Source: Polynucleobacter sp. 15G-AUS-farblos (GTDB taxonomy: Bacteria > Pseudomonadota > Gammaproteobacteria > Burkholderiales > Burkholderiaceae). From it: a stretch of 64,000 bases of DNA. The DNA is taken from NCBI RefSeq assembly GCF_018882445.1, contig NZ_JACVOM010000001.1:496001-560000 (forward strand), read 5' to 3'. A program made the position numbers and the translations under genes. The notes beneath the pieces are model-generated. The model was not told the DNA's origin and did not search any database. It saw nothing but the letters and a program-made list of their open reading frames with translations. Of this stretch, positions 57,162 through 64,000 are shown one piece after another (positions within the stretch are counted from its first letter, which is position 1; each line of letters opens with the position of its first letter).

Positions 57162-58619
57162 TTAACCCTTGTTAAAGAAGAACTTAAGGATCTTTTTGGT
57201 CAAGGCCTTAATGTTCTTTTTCATTTCGTCGGGCTCAACAGTCTTATTCAGCAATAGCTCATTTGCCGCCTTACGCTGTTCAAGAACGCTAGAGATTTCT
57301 TCAATCAACTCGGGATGGCTTTCAAAAATAGGGGCGATATTAGCTTTGGTGATCTCCAGCAGAGTGGAATGAACCTTAGCGCGGACATTGGCCGAACGTG
57401 GCTCACCGGTAAGTAAGGACATCTCACCAACACAATCCCCAGGCCAAATAGAAGCAACAACAACCTCCTCACCTTGCTCATTCGGAATGGTTACCTCCAG
57501 TCCACCCTCAATTAAAATGTACATACTATCTGCGGTATGCCCTTTTTCAATAAACAACTGGTTAGCACGGCAATTGACGATTTCAGCAGCATCCGTTAAT
57601 TGAGTAACCTGCTCTAAGTTGAGGGCTCTGAGTACACCCAGGCGGTAAACATCTTTGATACGACTCTTCACGGTATCAATAATTTCAGATGACTTGAAAA
57701 CCTCAACAGTTGAATTCATATTGATGCCGCCCAACTTGAAGAAGCGCGCAATCGATAAGTTCACAATACCGTTGGAACGAATTGGAGGAATGGTTGGATT
57801 GCACTCATACACCAAGAAGAAGGTATAAGCCCCATTGTTGATCTTGGCTAAAAATGCGCGATACCAAGGAAAAAAGTTGGGATCATTCTTAATGGTGAAC
57901 TCAGCCGCCTGGCTCAATAACTCAATAACCTTATCTGCATCGTTTCCAGAATCTAAATCTACTTCCAGAATACGGCGCGCGCCCATTTCTGTCTCTTGCT
58001 TTGACAGATTGATGTAATCGAGATTAATAAAACGACGGTTCGGAATGCGAACGTCGTATTTCAATACAGTTCGGATGGTGACCATGCGGCGATCCATCTG
58101 CACTATCTCGTAATAGCCACCGCCATCGCCTCTAACCTGGATCTGGTCACCAATACTAATTAATCCGTCAGTTTGTATTTGGATACAAGCTACAACGTCA
58201 GCAATCATCTCCCGTAAAACATAGACAATGCCGAATCCTATTGCACCCGATGCTGCCAGTAACTGTCCGGCAGAATGGTCGTACAGCACGATGAAGCCAA
58301 ACAAGCCAATGATGCCGTAACAAATTAAGGTAAGCGCCTGCACCAAAATTGCAGGAATCTGGTGTCCTTGGCTAGTTTCATTAAAGCGCACTGCAAAATG
58401 ACGAATGGTCATATCTACTGTGACGGCAAATAAAACAAACTGAGCTACGGCTGCAACATCTTCAATAGCTGCAGTTTGTTTATCAGCTAAGTCAGAGATA
58501 TCCCATCCCCAAAATGATCCAAAGCTACTATCTAGCCAAAAGGCATAGATTAAGTTAGCAATAACCAATAGCCAAAAGAGCGGCTTAGGTAAGGAAAAAA
58601 TATTATGGTTAGTCTTCAT
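57162..58619 (-). CDS. MscS-superfamily channel with cyclic-nucleotide-binding domain (bCNG type)
   Basis: 485 aa. Four hydrophobic segments (about 12-30, 55-75, 88-112, 116-140) lead into the MscS pore helix and beta domain (GAIGFGIVYVLREMIADVVA, GDQIQVRGDGGGYYEIV, IPNRRFINLDYINLS). A cyclic-nucleotide-binding domain is at about 350-460. Its phosphate-binding cassette is VGEMSLLTGEPRSANVRA, with Glu399 and Arg408. This matches bacterial cyclic-nucleotide-gated channels of the MscS superfamily. The start overlaps the phosphodiesterase stop by ATGA, tying the channel to cAMP turnover. Confidence 0.92.
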   Translation of the reverse strand: MKTNHNIFSLPKPLFWLLVIANLIYAFWLDSSFGSFWGWDISDLADKQTAAIEDVAAVAQFVLFAVTVDMTIRHFAVRFNETSQGHQIPAILVQALTLICYGIIGLFGFIVLYDHSAGQLLAASGAIGFGIVYVLREMIADVVACIQIQTDGLISIGDQIQVRGDGGGYYEIVQMDRRMVTIRTVLKYDVRIPNRRFINLDYINLSKQETEMGARRILEVDLDSGNDADKVIELLSQAAEFTIKNDPNFFPWYRAFLAKINNGAYTFFLVYECNPTIPPIRSNGIVNLSIARFFKLGGINMNSTVEVFKSSEIIDTVKSRIKDVYRLGVLRALNLEQVTQLTDAAEIVNCRANQLFIEKGHTADSMYILIEGGLEVTIPNEQGEEVVVASIWPGDCVGEMSLLTGEPRSANVRAKVHSTLLEITKANIAPIFESHPELIEEISSVLEQRKAANELLLNKTVEPDEMKKNIKALTKKILKFFFNKG

Positions 58620-59497
58620 GACAGTCGTGTGCGAAGTTGTGTAAGAGAATTAGTCAAGATTGTAGCGATACCAGCATGGACAGAATGGGGGCTCAGAAAC
58701 TGTAGGCTGGCAAGGAAGCTAAGATACCCCACCTGATTTCGAAGAGCAATCGATTTTTCTGGATAAGGCTTAGCCCACTCATCGCTGAGGCGATCCGTCA
58801 GTAACTTACCCCTTACGGGCAGCACACTCGAGGCTAAATCAGCCTCAACTAATAGCATGGCTAAGCAATCCACATGCTTTAACCCAGGCTGACTCACCCG
58901 CTCCAATAATGCGCCATATTGGGCATGGTCTGTAGCCAGTATCCAGGGTTCAATGCTCTCTAGAATCTCTTTTACTAAAACTGGATCAGCGCCAGTGCGA
59001 TTAAAAAGTGCTGCTAATAAATCTAGGCTTTGCTGCTCTATTTCATAGGGAGCGCTATTCATTAAACCGGGATGGCCTAAATCATGTGCTGCAGCAGCAA
59101 GTAGAAGTTGCCACTTTTCAGTTGAGCTCGTCATCCACGGTGAGCTATCTGACAAATCCTTTTGAGCGCCTTCTTCTTGCATCAAGATATAGGAAAGCAT
59201 CAAGCAGACATCCATCATGTGCTTTTTCGAGTGATAGGCGGGCGCAATGTGATCTGATCCAATGCGATCAATCTCTACTCCGATAGCTAAGATATTCGAT
59301 TGATAAGGATTAGCTTGAATCTGCCAAGATTTCCATACTTCAGTATTGACTAGCGCATTTAAAAAATCATGCATGCTATGCGCTTCTTTTTCTATAGTAG
59401 AAAGAAGTACTTCTAATTTCTGGGCATCTAGGACAGACGCATGACCCTCTAAAAATGAATTCAGATAAGAGAGTAGGTTAAATGACTGGTCCTTCAT
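58616..59497 (-). CDS. Class I-type cyclic nucleotide phosphodiesterase
   Basis: 293 aa. His89 and His93 (AYHSKKHMMDV), His138-Asp139 and His142 (AAAHDLGHPGLMN) and Asp220 (VEADLASS) match the catalytic and metal ligands of eukaryote-like class I PDEs. The late NQVGYLSFLASLQF segment resembles their purine-clamp Gln region. Only the last position of the PROSITE-style HDxxHxG signature differs. It likely hydrolyses cAMP or cGMP. It is coupled by ATGA to the channel gene and is the first gene of this same-strand run. Confidence 0.82.
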   Translation of the reverse strand: MKDQSFNLLSYLNSFLEGHASVLDAQKLEVLLSTIEKEAHSMHDFLNALVNTEVWKSWQIQANPYQSNILAIGVEIDRIGSDHIAPAYHSKKHMMDVCLMLSYILMQEEGAQKDLSDSSPWMTSSTEKWQLLLAAAAHDLGHPGLMNSAPYEIEQQSLDLLAALFNRTGADPVLVKEILESIEPWILATDHAQYGALLERVSQPGLKHVDCLAMLLVEADLASSVLPVRGKLLTDRLSDEWAKPYPEKSIALRNQVGYLSFLASLQFLSPHSVHAGIATILTNSLTQLRTRLS

Positions 59498-59628
59498 TTA
59501 CTGGTTTGCTCAATGGATGACATATAGGCACTTTATACAACACTAGGAGCCCAGAGGAATGAGAACTGTGCCAGGAGTAGGTTAACTTGGATATAGTAAT
59601 AGTTCATCACCACCCACAGAGGTCCCAA

Positions 59629-60102
59629 ATGCGAATTCTGAAAGCCCTTCTAGTTATTACTGCCATCTTCTCTAGCGGTATAGCGCTAGCTCAAACCAAA
59701 ATCGTTGTCACTCATCCGGAAGTAGCAGCCCCTACCTTTTTAGATCATGGGAAACCCGGTCAATCGATTGGCGATGTCCGTCTTTGGCACTTTCCTGCAA
59801 AAACGGATGATGGAACCAGCATCACTACAGACTGGATCATGACCACGACTGGACTCGTGAGTGAAAAGGGAATGGAATATCGCATGACTTCAGCAGTCTT
59901 CGCATTTGATGATGGCACCAAAGATCAGATAGTGATTCAAGGAATTGCAAAATACCCAAGCTCTAAAGCAACTCTAATGGAAGCAACCAGTACAAGACGC
60001 GCCATTACAGGTGGCACTGGAAAGTTTGGAGGCGTAGGTGGTTGGATTGAAACAGAACATCTTGCAGATGGATCTTGGAGACACACTCTCTATCTCAAAT
60101 AA
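59629..60102 (+). CDS. Exported allene-oxide-cyclase-barrel/dirigent-like protein
   Basis: 157 aa from ATG 59629, which has GAGG upstream. The signal peptide ends at GIALAQTKI. The C-terminal half RAITGGTGKFGGVGGWIETEH resembles the calycin-like AOC/dirigent barrel signature. The function is unknown. It is an exported single gene followed by a strong terminator. Confidence 0.7.
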   Translation: MRILKALLVITAIFSSGIALAQTKIVVTHPEVAAPTFLDHGKPGQSIGDVRLWHFPAKTDDGTSITTDWIMTTTGLVSEKGMEYRMTSAVFAFDDGTKDQIVIQGIAKYPSSKATLMEATSTRRAITGGTGKFGGVGGWIETEHLADGSWRHTLYLK

Positions 60103-60131
60103 ATTGAGTAAAGTTCAGTAGAGCCCAAACT

Positions 60132-60161
60132 AAAAACCCCAGCGTGATTGCTGGGGTTTTT
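60132..60161. terminator. Bidirectional intrinsic terminator
   Basis: AAAAACCCCAGC, GTGATT loop, GCTGGGGTTTTT. It is a perfect 12-bp stem with A/T flanks between convergent genes. Confidence 0.93.
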
Positions 60162-60190
60162 ATTTATCAATCCATTGCTTGAGCAAAGAA

Positions 60191-60499
60191 TTAAGCTTTC
60201 GGTCTCATGCGGTAGAAAACCAATAAATCATTTCTTCCTACTGGGGCAGCAAGATTAGCCTCGATATCTGCTAAGAACTTTGCAAAGTCAGCAGTATCTT
60301 CGAGTGATGCAGCTTGTTCAGCATTCTCCCAAATACCAAAACCTTCAACGATATTCTGTGCCTGATTACCCACGATGATGACATCATGCAAGTCAGGGTG
60401 ACTTGCCAAGACTTCCTCGGCAAATTGGTGATAACGATCGCATACCTTCTGAAAGGAGCCGGGCTTAGTTTGAAGCGATAGGTGTGCAACATGTGACAT
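60191..60499 (-). CDS. Small dimeric alpha/beta-barrel-like protein
   Basis: 102 aa, soluble. HVAHLSLQTKPGSFQKVCDRYHQ and GFGIWENAEQAASLEDT resemble ABM-type ferredoxin-like folds. No catalytic residues can be named. The function is unknown. A membrane-protein gene (DUF1622) lies upstream on the same strand. Confidence 0.65.
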   Translation of the reverse strand: MSHVAHLSLQTKPGSFQKVCDRYHQFAEEVLASHPDLHDVIIVGNQAQNIVEGFGIWENAEQAASLEDTADFAKFLADIEANLAAPVGRNDLLVFYRMRPKA

Positions 60500-60562
60500 A
60501 GAATTACCTTTATAAGTTCAACAAGATCATGTAGATCAGATTAATGCCATCAAAAGCAATGG

Positions 60563-60910
60563 CTATTCTTTTCGAGGTGCTTGCCAAGGCCAGCGCCCAT
60601 CAATCTCTAGTGTAAGAGACCAGCTTAGGAAGCAGCGTATCAAGACGATCGCACCCAATACAGCCACACTCATCAAGGTTGGGCTAATGGCAACCGTCCG
60701 AATTACATCCCCAGCCACCAAGACCTCGAGCCCTAAAATCAAAGAGCGCACAATCTGCACACGGAATACCTTGTAAGCCTCGGCAGAGTTTTGGGTAATT
60801 AAGTTCTTCGCAAAAAGAATAAATCCCCAAAGGACGCCAATAGCTACCACGGCGACGCCGATGGCATCCATGATGTCACTTACTGCTCGTATGATTTCTA
60901 TTTGATTCAT
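60563..60910 (-). CDS. DUF1622-family membrane protein
   Basis: 115 aa with three hydrophobic helices. VQIVRSLILGLEVLVAGDVIRTVA is the DUF1622 signature. The function is unknown. It starts 25 bases after the end of the Bug gene on the same strand. Confidence 0.85.
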   Translation of the reverse strand: MNQIEIIRAVSDIMDAIGVAVVAIGVLWGFILFAKNLITQNSAEAYKVFRVQIVRSLILGLEVLVAGDVIRTVAISPTLMSVAVLGAIVLIRCFLSWSLTLEIDGRWPWQAPRKE

Positions 60911-60935
60911 GATCTTTTTCTAAGTGATTTCTTAT

Positions 60936-61886
60936 TTATTCTCTCGGCGCACCTGACATCTTCACAATACCTTCATAGCGCTTCACTTCTGATTGTGAGA
61001 ACTTAGTGAACTCTGCAACAGAGCCGCCATCAATTTGGGCACCAATAGATTGCAGGCTTTTCCGTACTTCAGGATCATTCAATACCTTATTAAATGCAGC
61101 ATTGAGTTTTTCGGTCACTTCCTTGGATGCACCCGCTGGAAGCATGACGCCATACCAAGCATTCGCAACCATTGGCACGCCAGCTTCTTTCATAGTGGGA
61201 ACATTTGGTAGTTCTGGAATACGCTTATCAGCAGCAACACCTAGGGCTTTTAATTTTCCAGCTTTAATATTATTGAGTGATCCAGTGTCTAGCATCATGT
61301 CAATGTGACCTGCCATGAGATCCAAGGCAGCTGGCCCACTACCCTTATAAGGGACGTGACGAATATCTAAACCCGTTACTGTTTTAAATTGAGCACCTGC
61401 TAAGTGTTGTGACGCGCCAATCCCTGCTGAACCATAAGTAAACTTGCCGGGATTTTGCTTCGCATTAGCCATCAAGTCTTTCAGACTATTCCAAGGAGAG
61501 GATGCTGGCACTACCATGATGTTTGGAATCGTACAAACCAGTACCACTGGTGTGAAATCTTTAATAACATCAAAGCCTTGGTTAGAAAATAAATGAGGGC
61601 CAGCAGCATTAGTAGAGCTAGTGGCCATCAAGATGGAATAGCCATCAGGTTTATCTTGAACAAATGCCTGCGTTCCGATGTTGCCACCTGCACCACCCTT
61701 GTTTTCTACAAAGACTGAAACACCCAGTTCTTTAGTAAGGGGCTGCACCAAAATACGGGCGACTTGATCGGTTGCACCACCAGGAGGCCAAGGCACAAGA
61801 AACTTAATTGACTTATCTGGGTATGCAGCCGATGCATTGATAGCAACTGCAGCAAGAAGTGCAGCTAGGACAGATTGAAGTTTCAT
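60936..61886 (-). CDS. Bug/TctC-family substrate-binding protein
   Basis: 316 aa. The signal peptide ends near INASAAYPDKS. Motifs IKFLVPWPPGGATDQVARIL and VFVENKGGAGGNIG are visible. No permease genes are adjacent. An ATATCG-containing AT-rich site lies upstream at 61949. Confidence 0.92.
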   Translation of the reverse strand: MKLQSVLAALLAAVAINASAAYPDKSIKFLVPWPPGGATDQVARILVQPLTKELGVSVFVENKGGAGGNIGTQAFVQDKPDGYSILMATSSTNAAGPHLFSNQGFDVIKDFTPVVLVCTIPNIMVVPASSPWNSLKDLMANAKQNPGKFTYGSAGIGASQHLAGAQFKTVTGLDIRHVPYKGSGPAALDLMAGHIDMMLDTGSLNNIKAGKLKALGVAADKRIPELPNVPTMKEAGVPMVANAWYGVMLPAGASKEVTEKLNAAFNKVLNDPEVRKSLQSIGAQIDGGSVAEFTKFSQSEVKRYEGIVKMSGAPRE

Positions 61887-61948
61887 AAGACGCCTTTGTC
61901 TAAAAGAAGGTCAAAACCGATTTCAGGTACAGTTTGATGAATATCAAT

Positions 61949-61959
61949 ATATCGCATAT
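61949..61959. promoter_or_regulatory. ATATCG-core site upstream of Bug gene
   Basis: ATATCGCATAT in the 91-base divergent gap between the Bug gene (61886) and the Cys-rich gene (61978). It resembles the ATATCG sites at 38228, 38256 and 41712. It is a weak candidate operator. Confidence 0.3.
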
Positions 61960-61977
61960 CAGTTAAATGCCCAGGAA

Positions 61978-62352
61978 ATGCTCAAAGAGTTAAACCGCAG
62001 TGAATTGCTTGAAATAGCAAATGCCACTCCCTCAAAAAAGAATTGCCCTTCCTGCTCCTCCCTAGCTTGCAATGGCTGGGAAACCGTTCCAGGTTCATTT
62101 AGCTTAGATTGTCTAAAACCAATCGGCACCCTCAGGATCGAGGGCGCCCCAGAGTGCTGGGATGAGGATCACCCTCAAGGTACGAATATATGGTCGGAAA
62201 ATGCCCCCATCTCCATTCAATTTCATCCCTATAACCGCTCTGATGTGTGTGAATGCCAAGAATGTGGGCGCAAGTATTTGCGCTATACCGAATACGGCGG
62301 ATACTATATTGATGAACGCATTAGGGCGCTCAATCCCAACTTAATTACTTAA
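61978..62352 (+). CDS. Cys-rich, probably zinc-binding protein of unknown function
   Basis: 124 aa, no signal peptide. CPSCSSLAC near residue 22-30 and CECQECGRKYLRYTEYGGYY near 94 suggest one or two zinc-ribbon-type sites. I do not recognise the family. It lies 19 bases upstream of the septoil-knot-like gene and may be cotranscribed. Confidence 0.65.
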   Translation: MLKELNRSELLEIANATPSKKNCPSCSSLACNGWETVPGSFSLDCLKPIGTLRIEGAPECWDEDHPQGTNIWSENAPISIQFHPYNRSDVCECQECGRKYLRYTEYGGYYIDERIRALNPNLIT

Positions 62353-62371
62353 GGTAATCAGGAGGGCATTA

Positions 62372-62692
62372 ATGTACTTTTTAAAAAGCATCATGCAATT
62401 TAGTCTTGTGGGATGGATCTTGATAAGCTCCCCCACCCAAGCTGCCCAGATTTATATCACCGACTATGCCTCAGATGCCGATGCTAAGGTCTACGTAACG
62501 CAGTATCAATCAGATGCCAATTGCATTGTTTATGAAACAGCATATAAATCTGACAATGATCCGGGCGTTTGGTATTTCACAAAATATAAAAGTGATGCCA
62601 GAGCTACGATCTACTACACAAAATATAAATCAGACGCTAGCCTGATTGTGTATTTCACTAAATACAAGAGTGATGCGCGTTGTAGGTATTAG
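62372..62692 (+). CDS. Exported DUF6150-like repeat protein, candidate septoil-knot fold
   Basis: 106 aa. A signal peptide ends near PTQAAQ. The mature part is six near-identical 13-residue beta units of the form (I/V)Y-x-T-x-Y-x-SDA, with Cys51 and Cys104. This pattern resembles the DUF6150 family, reported to adopt a deeply knotted 7(1) septoil fold. A near-consensus AGGAGG precedes the ATG. The protein is small, exported and likely very stable. The biological role is unknown. Confidence 0.72.
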   Translation: MYFLKSIMQFSLVGWILISSPTQAAQIYITDYASDADAKVYVTQYQSDANCIVYETAYKSDNDPGVWYFTKYKSDARATIYYTKYKSDASLIVYFTKYKSDARCRY

Positions 62693-62784
62693 CCGTACCT
62701 CACTTCTGGAGCAGGCACTATCACCCCTGCCTATTTGAAGCTCTGCTACAGTGAGGACTTAGCAAAACCACATAGCCAATACTC

Positions 62785-63684
62785 ATGATTAAGCTCTATC
62801 AACCCTACATGGGAGAGGATGATAAAAAATCACTTCCCCCAAGCGTCATTCCTTGGGATGCAGGTAGCAATACCGATAACAGCACTAGAGAATATGAGCT
62901 GTTTAAGCAAATCCATCAAGCCAATAGCGGCTCAAGTGATGCCTGGGGCTTGGTATCCAGAAAATTTACTCACAAGTCTCTTTTAGCAATAGATGATTTT
63001 GCGCATTTTGCTGAGCAAAAATTGAATGAGGGTTATGACTGTGTTTTCGTTAACCCCATGATGGGAATAGAGGCGCTCCATCTCAATGTTTGGCAGCAAG
63101 GGGTGCAGTGTGGCCATGCAGGCCTAGATAAAATTATTGATTTTTTAGAACAATCTCTGGGCGTAACGTTTAACGCACCAATGGATAAAAATACGTTCGC
63201 CTTTTGCAATTACTTCATTGCAAAGCCACCATTTTGGAGCGCTTACTTTTCCTTTGTAGACCAAGCACTCCAACTTTTAGATCAAGAGGCGGCTAACAAT
63301 ACTGAAGTTGGATCCATATATGCCGGTACTGGGTCATATCATCGTGATTTGAATGTGACGATGAAGCCCTTCATCATCGAGAGATTATTTTCTACCTTTA
63401 TTCAACATAGTCAATTTAAGGTCGCTTCCTTTAGTTACGGAAAGATCTTTTATGAATCTAAGTTTGGTGTGAAATTTGGCGAATTCTTATTTCAGCTCTC
63501 AGCCCTAAAAAATACTGGGCTACAACTTCAAGAAGAGAATCTTTTGGCTGCTTATGACCAAATCCGCTTCTTTATATACTCCAATCCTAGCTATATGACT
63601 TCAATATCTTTGCTAGATGATCCGCCTGACTTTTTCCTCACAAAGGAATATGCCGAGCTGATGTCCCATGAGTTCATAGTCTGA
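62785..63684 (+). CDS. Conserved protein of unknown function, polysaccharide-locus-like
   Basis: 299 aa, soluble. YQPYMGEDDKKSLPPSVIPWDAG, AWGLVSRKFTHKS and CVFVNPMMGIEALHLNVWQQG resemble uncharacterised proteins from glycan biosynthesis loci. No catalytic residues can be assigned, and this resemblance is tentative. Confidence 0.6.
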   Translation: MIKLYQPYMGEDDKKSLPPSVIPWDAGSNTDNSTREYELFKQIHQANSGSSDAWGLVSRKFTHKSLLAIDDFAHFAEQKLNEGYDCVFVNPMMGIEALHLNVWQQGVQCGHAGLDKIIDFLEQSLGVTFNAPMDKNTFAFCNYFIAKPPFWSAYFSFVDQALQLLDQEAANNTEVGSIYAGTGSYHRDLNVTMKPFIIERLFSTFIQHSQFKVASFSYGKIFYESKFGVKFGEFLFQLSALKNTGLQLQEENLLAAYDQIRFFIYSNPSYMTSISLLDDPPDFFLTKEYAELMSHEFIV

Positions 63685-63738
63685 GCACCCTGAATCGGGT
63701 ATAGTTAAATTAGCAACCAATATCAAAGGAGACTCTCA

Positions 63739-64000
63739 GTGAAACACATCAATTATTTATTCATTGCTGCTGCACTATTACCTCTGACTGGATACTCCCA
63801 GACAACCGCGCCTAAGATTGCTTCATTAAGTACTTTAGATGCCAATAAAGACCAAAAAATTACCAAAGAGGAAGCTGCCAAAGCAGGCATGCCTGATGCC
63901 ATCTTTTTACTAATTGACAAAGATAACAATGGCTCTATCAGCATTACTGAATTGAATGTACATAAGACTAAAAACAACTCAATTGCACCAATAGATACAG
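63739..64000 (+). CDS. EF-hand calcium-binding protein, N-terminal part (runs off window)
   Basis: It starts with GTG at 63739 and has AAGGAG at 63726-63731. A signal peptide (to about residue 20, GYSQ) is followed by two EF-hand loops: DANKDQKITKEE and DKDNNGSISITE. Acidic residues sit at the usual ligand positions. It is likely a periplasmic calcium-binding protein. The 3' end lies beyond the window. Confidence 0.85.
   Translation, partial: MKHINYLFIAAALLPLTGYSQTTAPKIASLSTLDANKDQKITKEEAAKAGMPDAIFLLIDKDNNGSISITELNVHKTKNNSIAPIDT

Noticed and set aside
48549..59497. Reading this as a flagellar chemotaxis locus
   Set aside because: No CheY, CheZ, Fli or Mot gene is visible, and the only free receiver belongs to a cyclase.
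62440..62690. Possible CRISPR or DNA repeat array
   Set aside because: The repeats are in-frame codons for a repeat protein, with varying synonymous bases and no spacers.

Overview
The window looks like a chromosomal segment of a free-living betaproteobacterium of the Burkholderiaceae, most likely Polynucleobacter or a close relative. This is an inference from moderate GC, compact ATGA-coupled operons, a cbb3 oxidase plus a complete System I cytochrome c maturation cluster, a phasin, and nine Bug/TctC-type substrate-binding proteins. I saw no tRNA, rRNA, insertion sequence, prophage or CRISPR array.

Layout. 1-7632 (minus): cbb3 oxidase genes ccoG(partial)-P-Q-O-N, read from a promoter with an FNR/Anr-type box at -41.5, then ccoS, ccoI and an MFS transporter coupled to ccoI. 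7716-12655: two Bug proteins, a 2OG-Fe(II) dioxygenase, a TAXI protein and an SDR. 12672-19475 (minus): complete ccmABCDEFGHI, which matures the c-type hemes needed by ccoO and ccoP. 19664-28129: a Bug protein divergent from a sugar-acid-type IlvD/Edd dehydratase, then assorted genes (quinone reductase, DUF3833, chalcone-isomerase-like, DUF2237, histone-deacetylase-like, phasin, DUF4239).

28553-34010 (plus): a catabolic operon with methylglutaconyl-CoA hydratase-like, HMG-CoA lyase, Bug, CaiB-type CoA-transferase, acyl-CoA dehydrogenase and cupin genes. It fits uptake and breakdown of a branched C5/C6 dicarboxylate. 34060-38209 (minus): FAH-family, Bug and GlcG-like genes opposite a GntR regulator (38281), with two identical 14-bp palindromes between them. 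39007-45190: gamma-glutamyltransferase, two Bug proteins, a VOC protein and a ThDP enzyme.

48549-59497 (minus) is the most striking part. A complete chemosensory set (MCP, CheA, CheW, CheB, CheR) has no free-standing CheY and no flagellar gene in view. Its likely output is a receiver-adenylyl cyclase fusion. The same strand carries a cyclic-nucleotide-binding MscS-type channel coupled to a class I cyclic-nucleotide phosphodiesterase. Sensor, cAMP synthesis, cAMP breakdown and a cAMP-gated channel therefore lie side by side. 59629-64000 holds small exported or unknown proteins, another Bug gene, a repeat protein resembling the DUF6150/septoil-knot family, and a truncated EF-hand protein.
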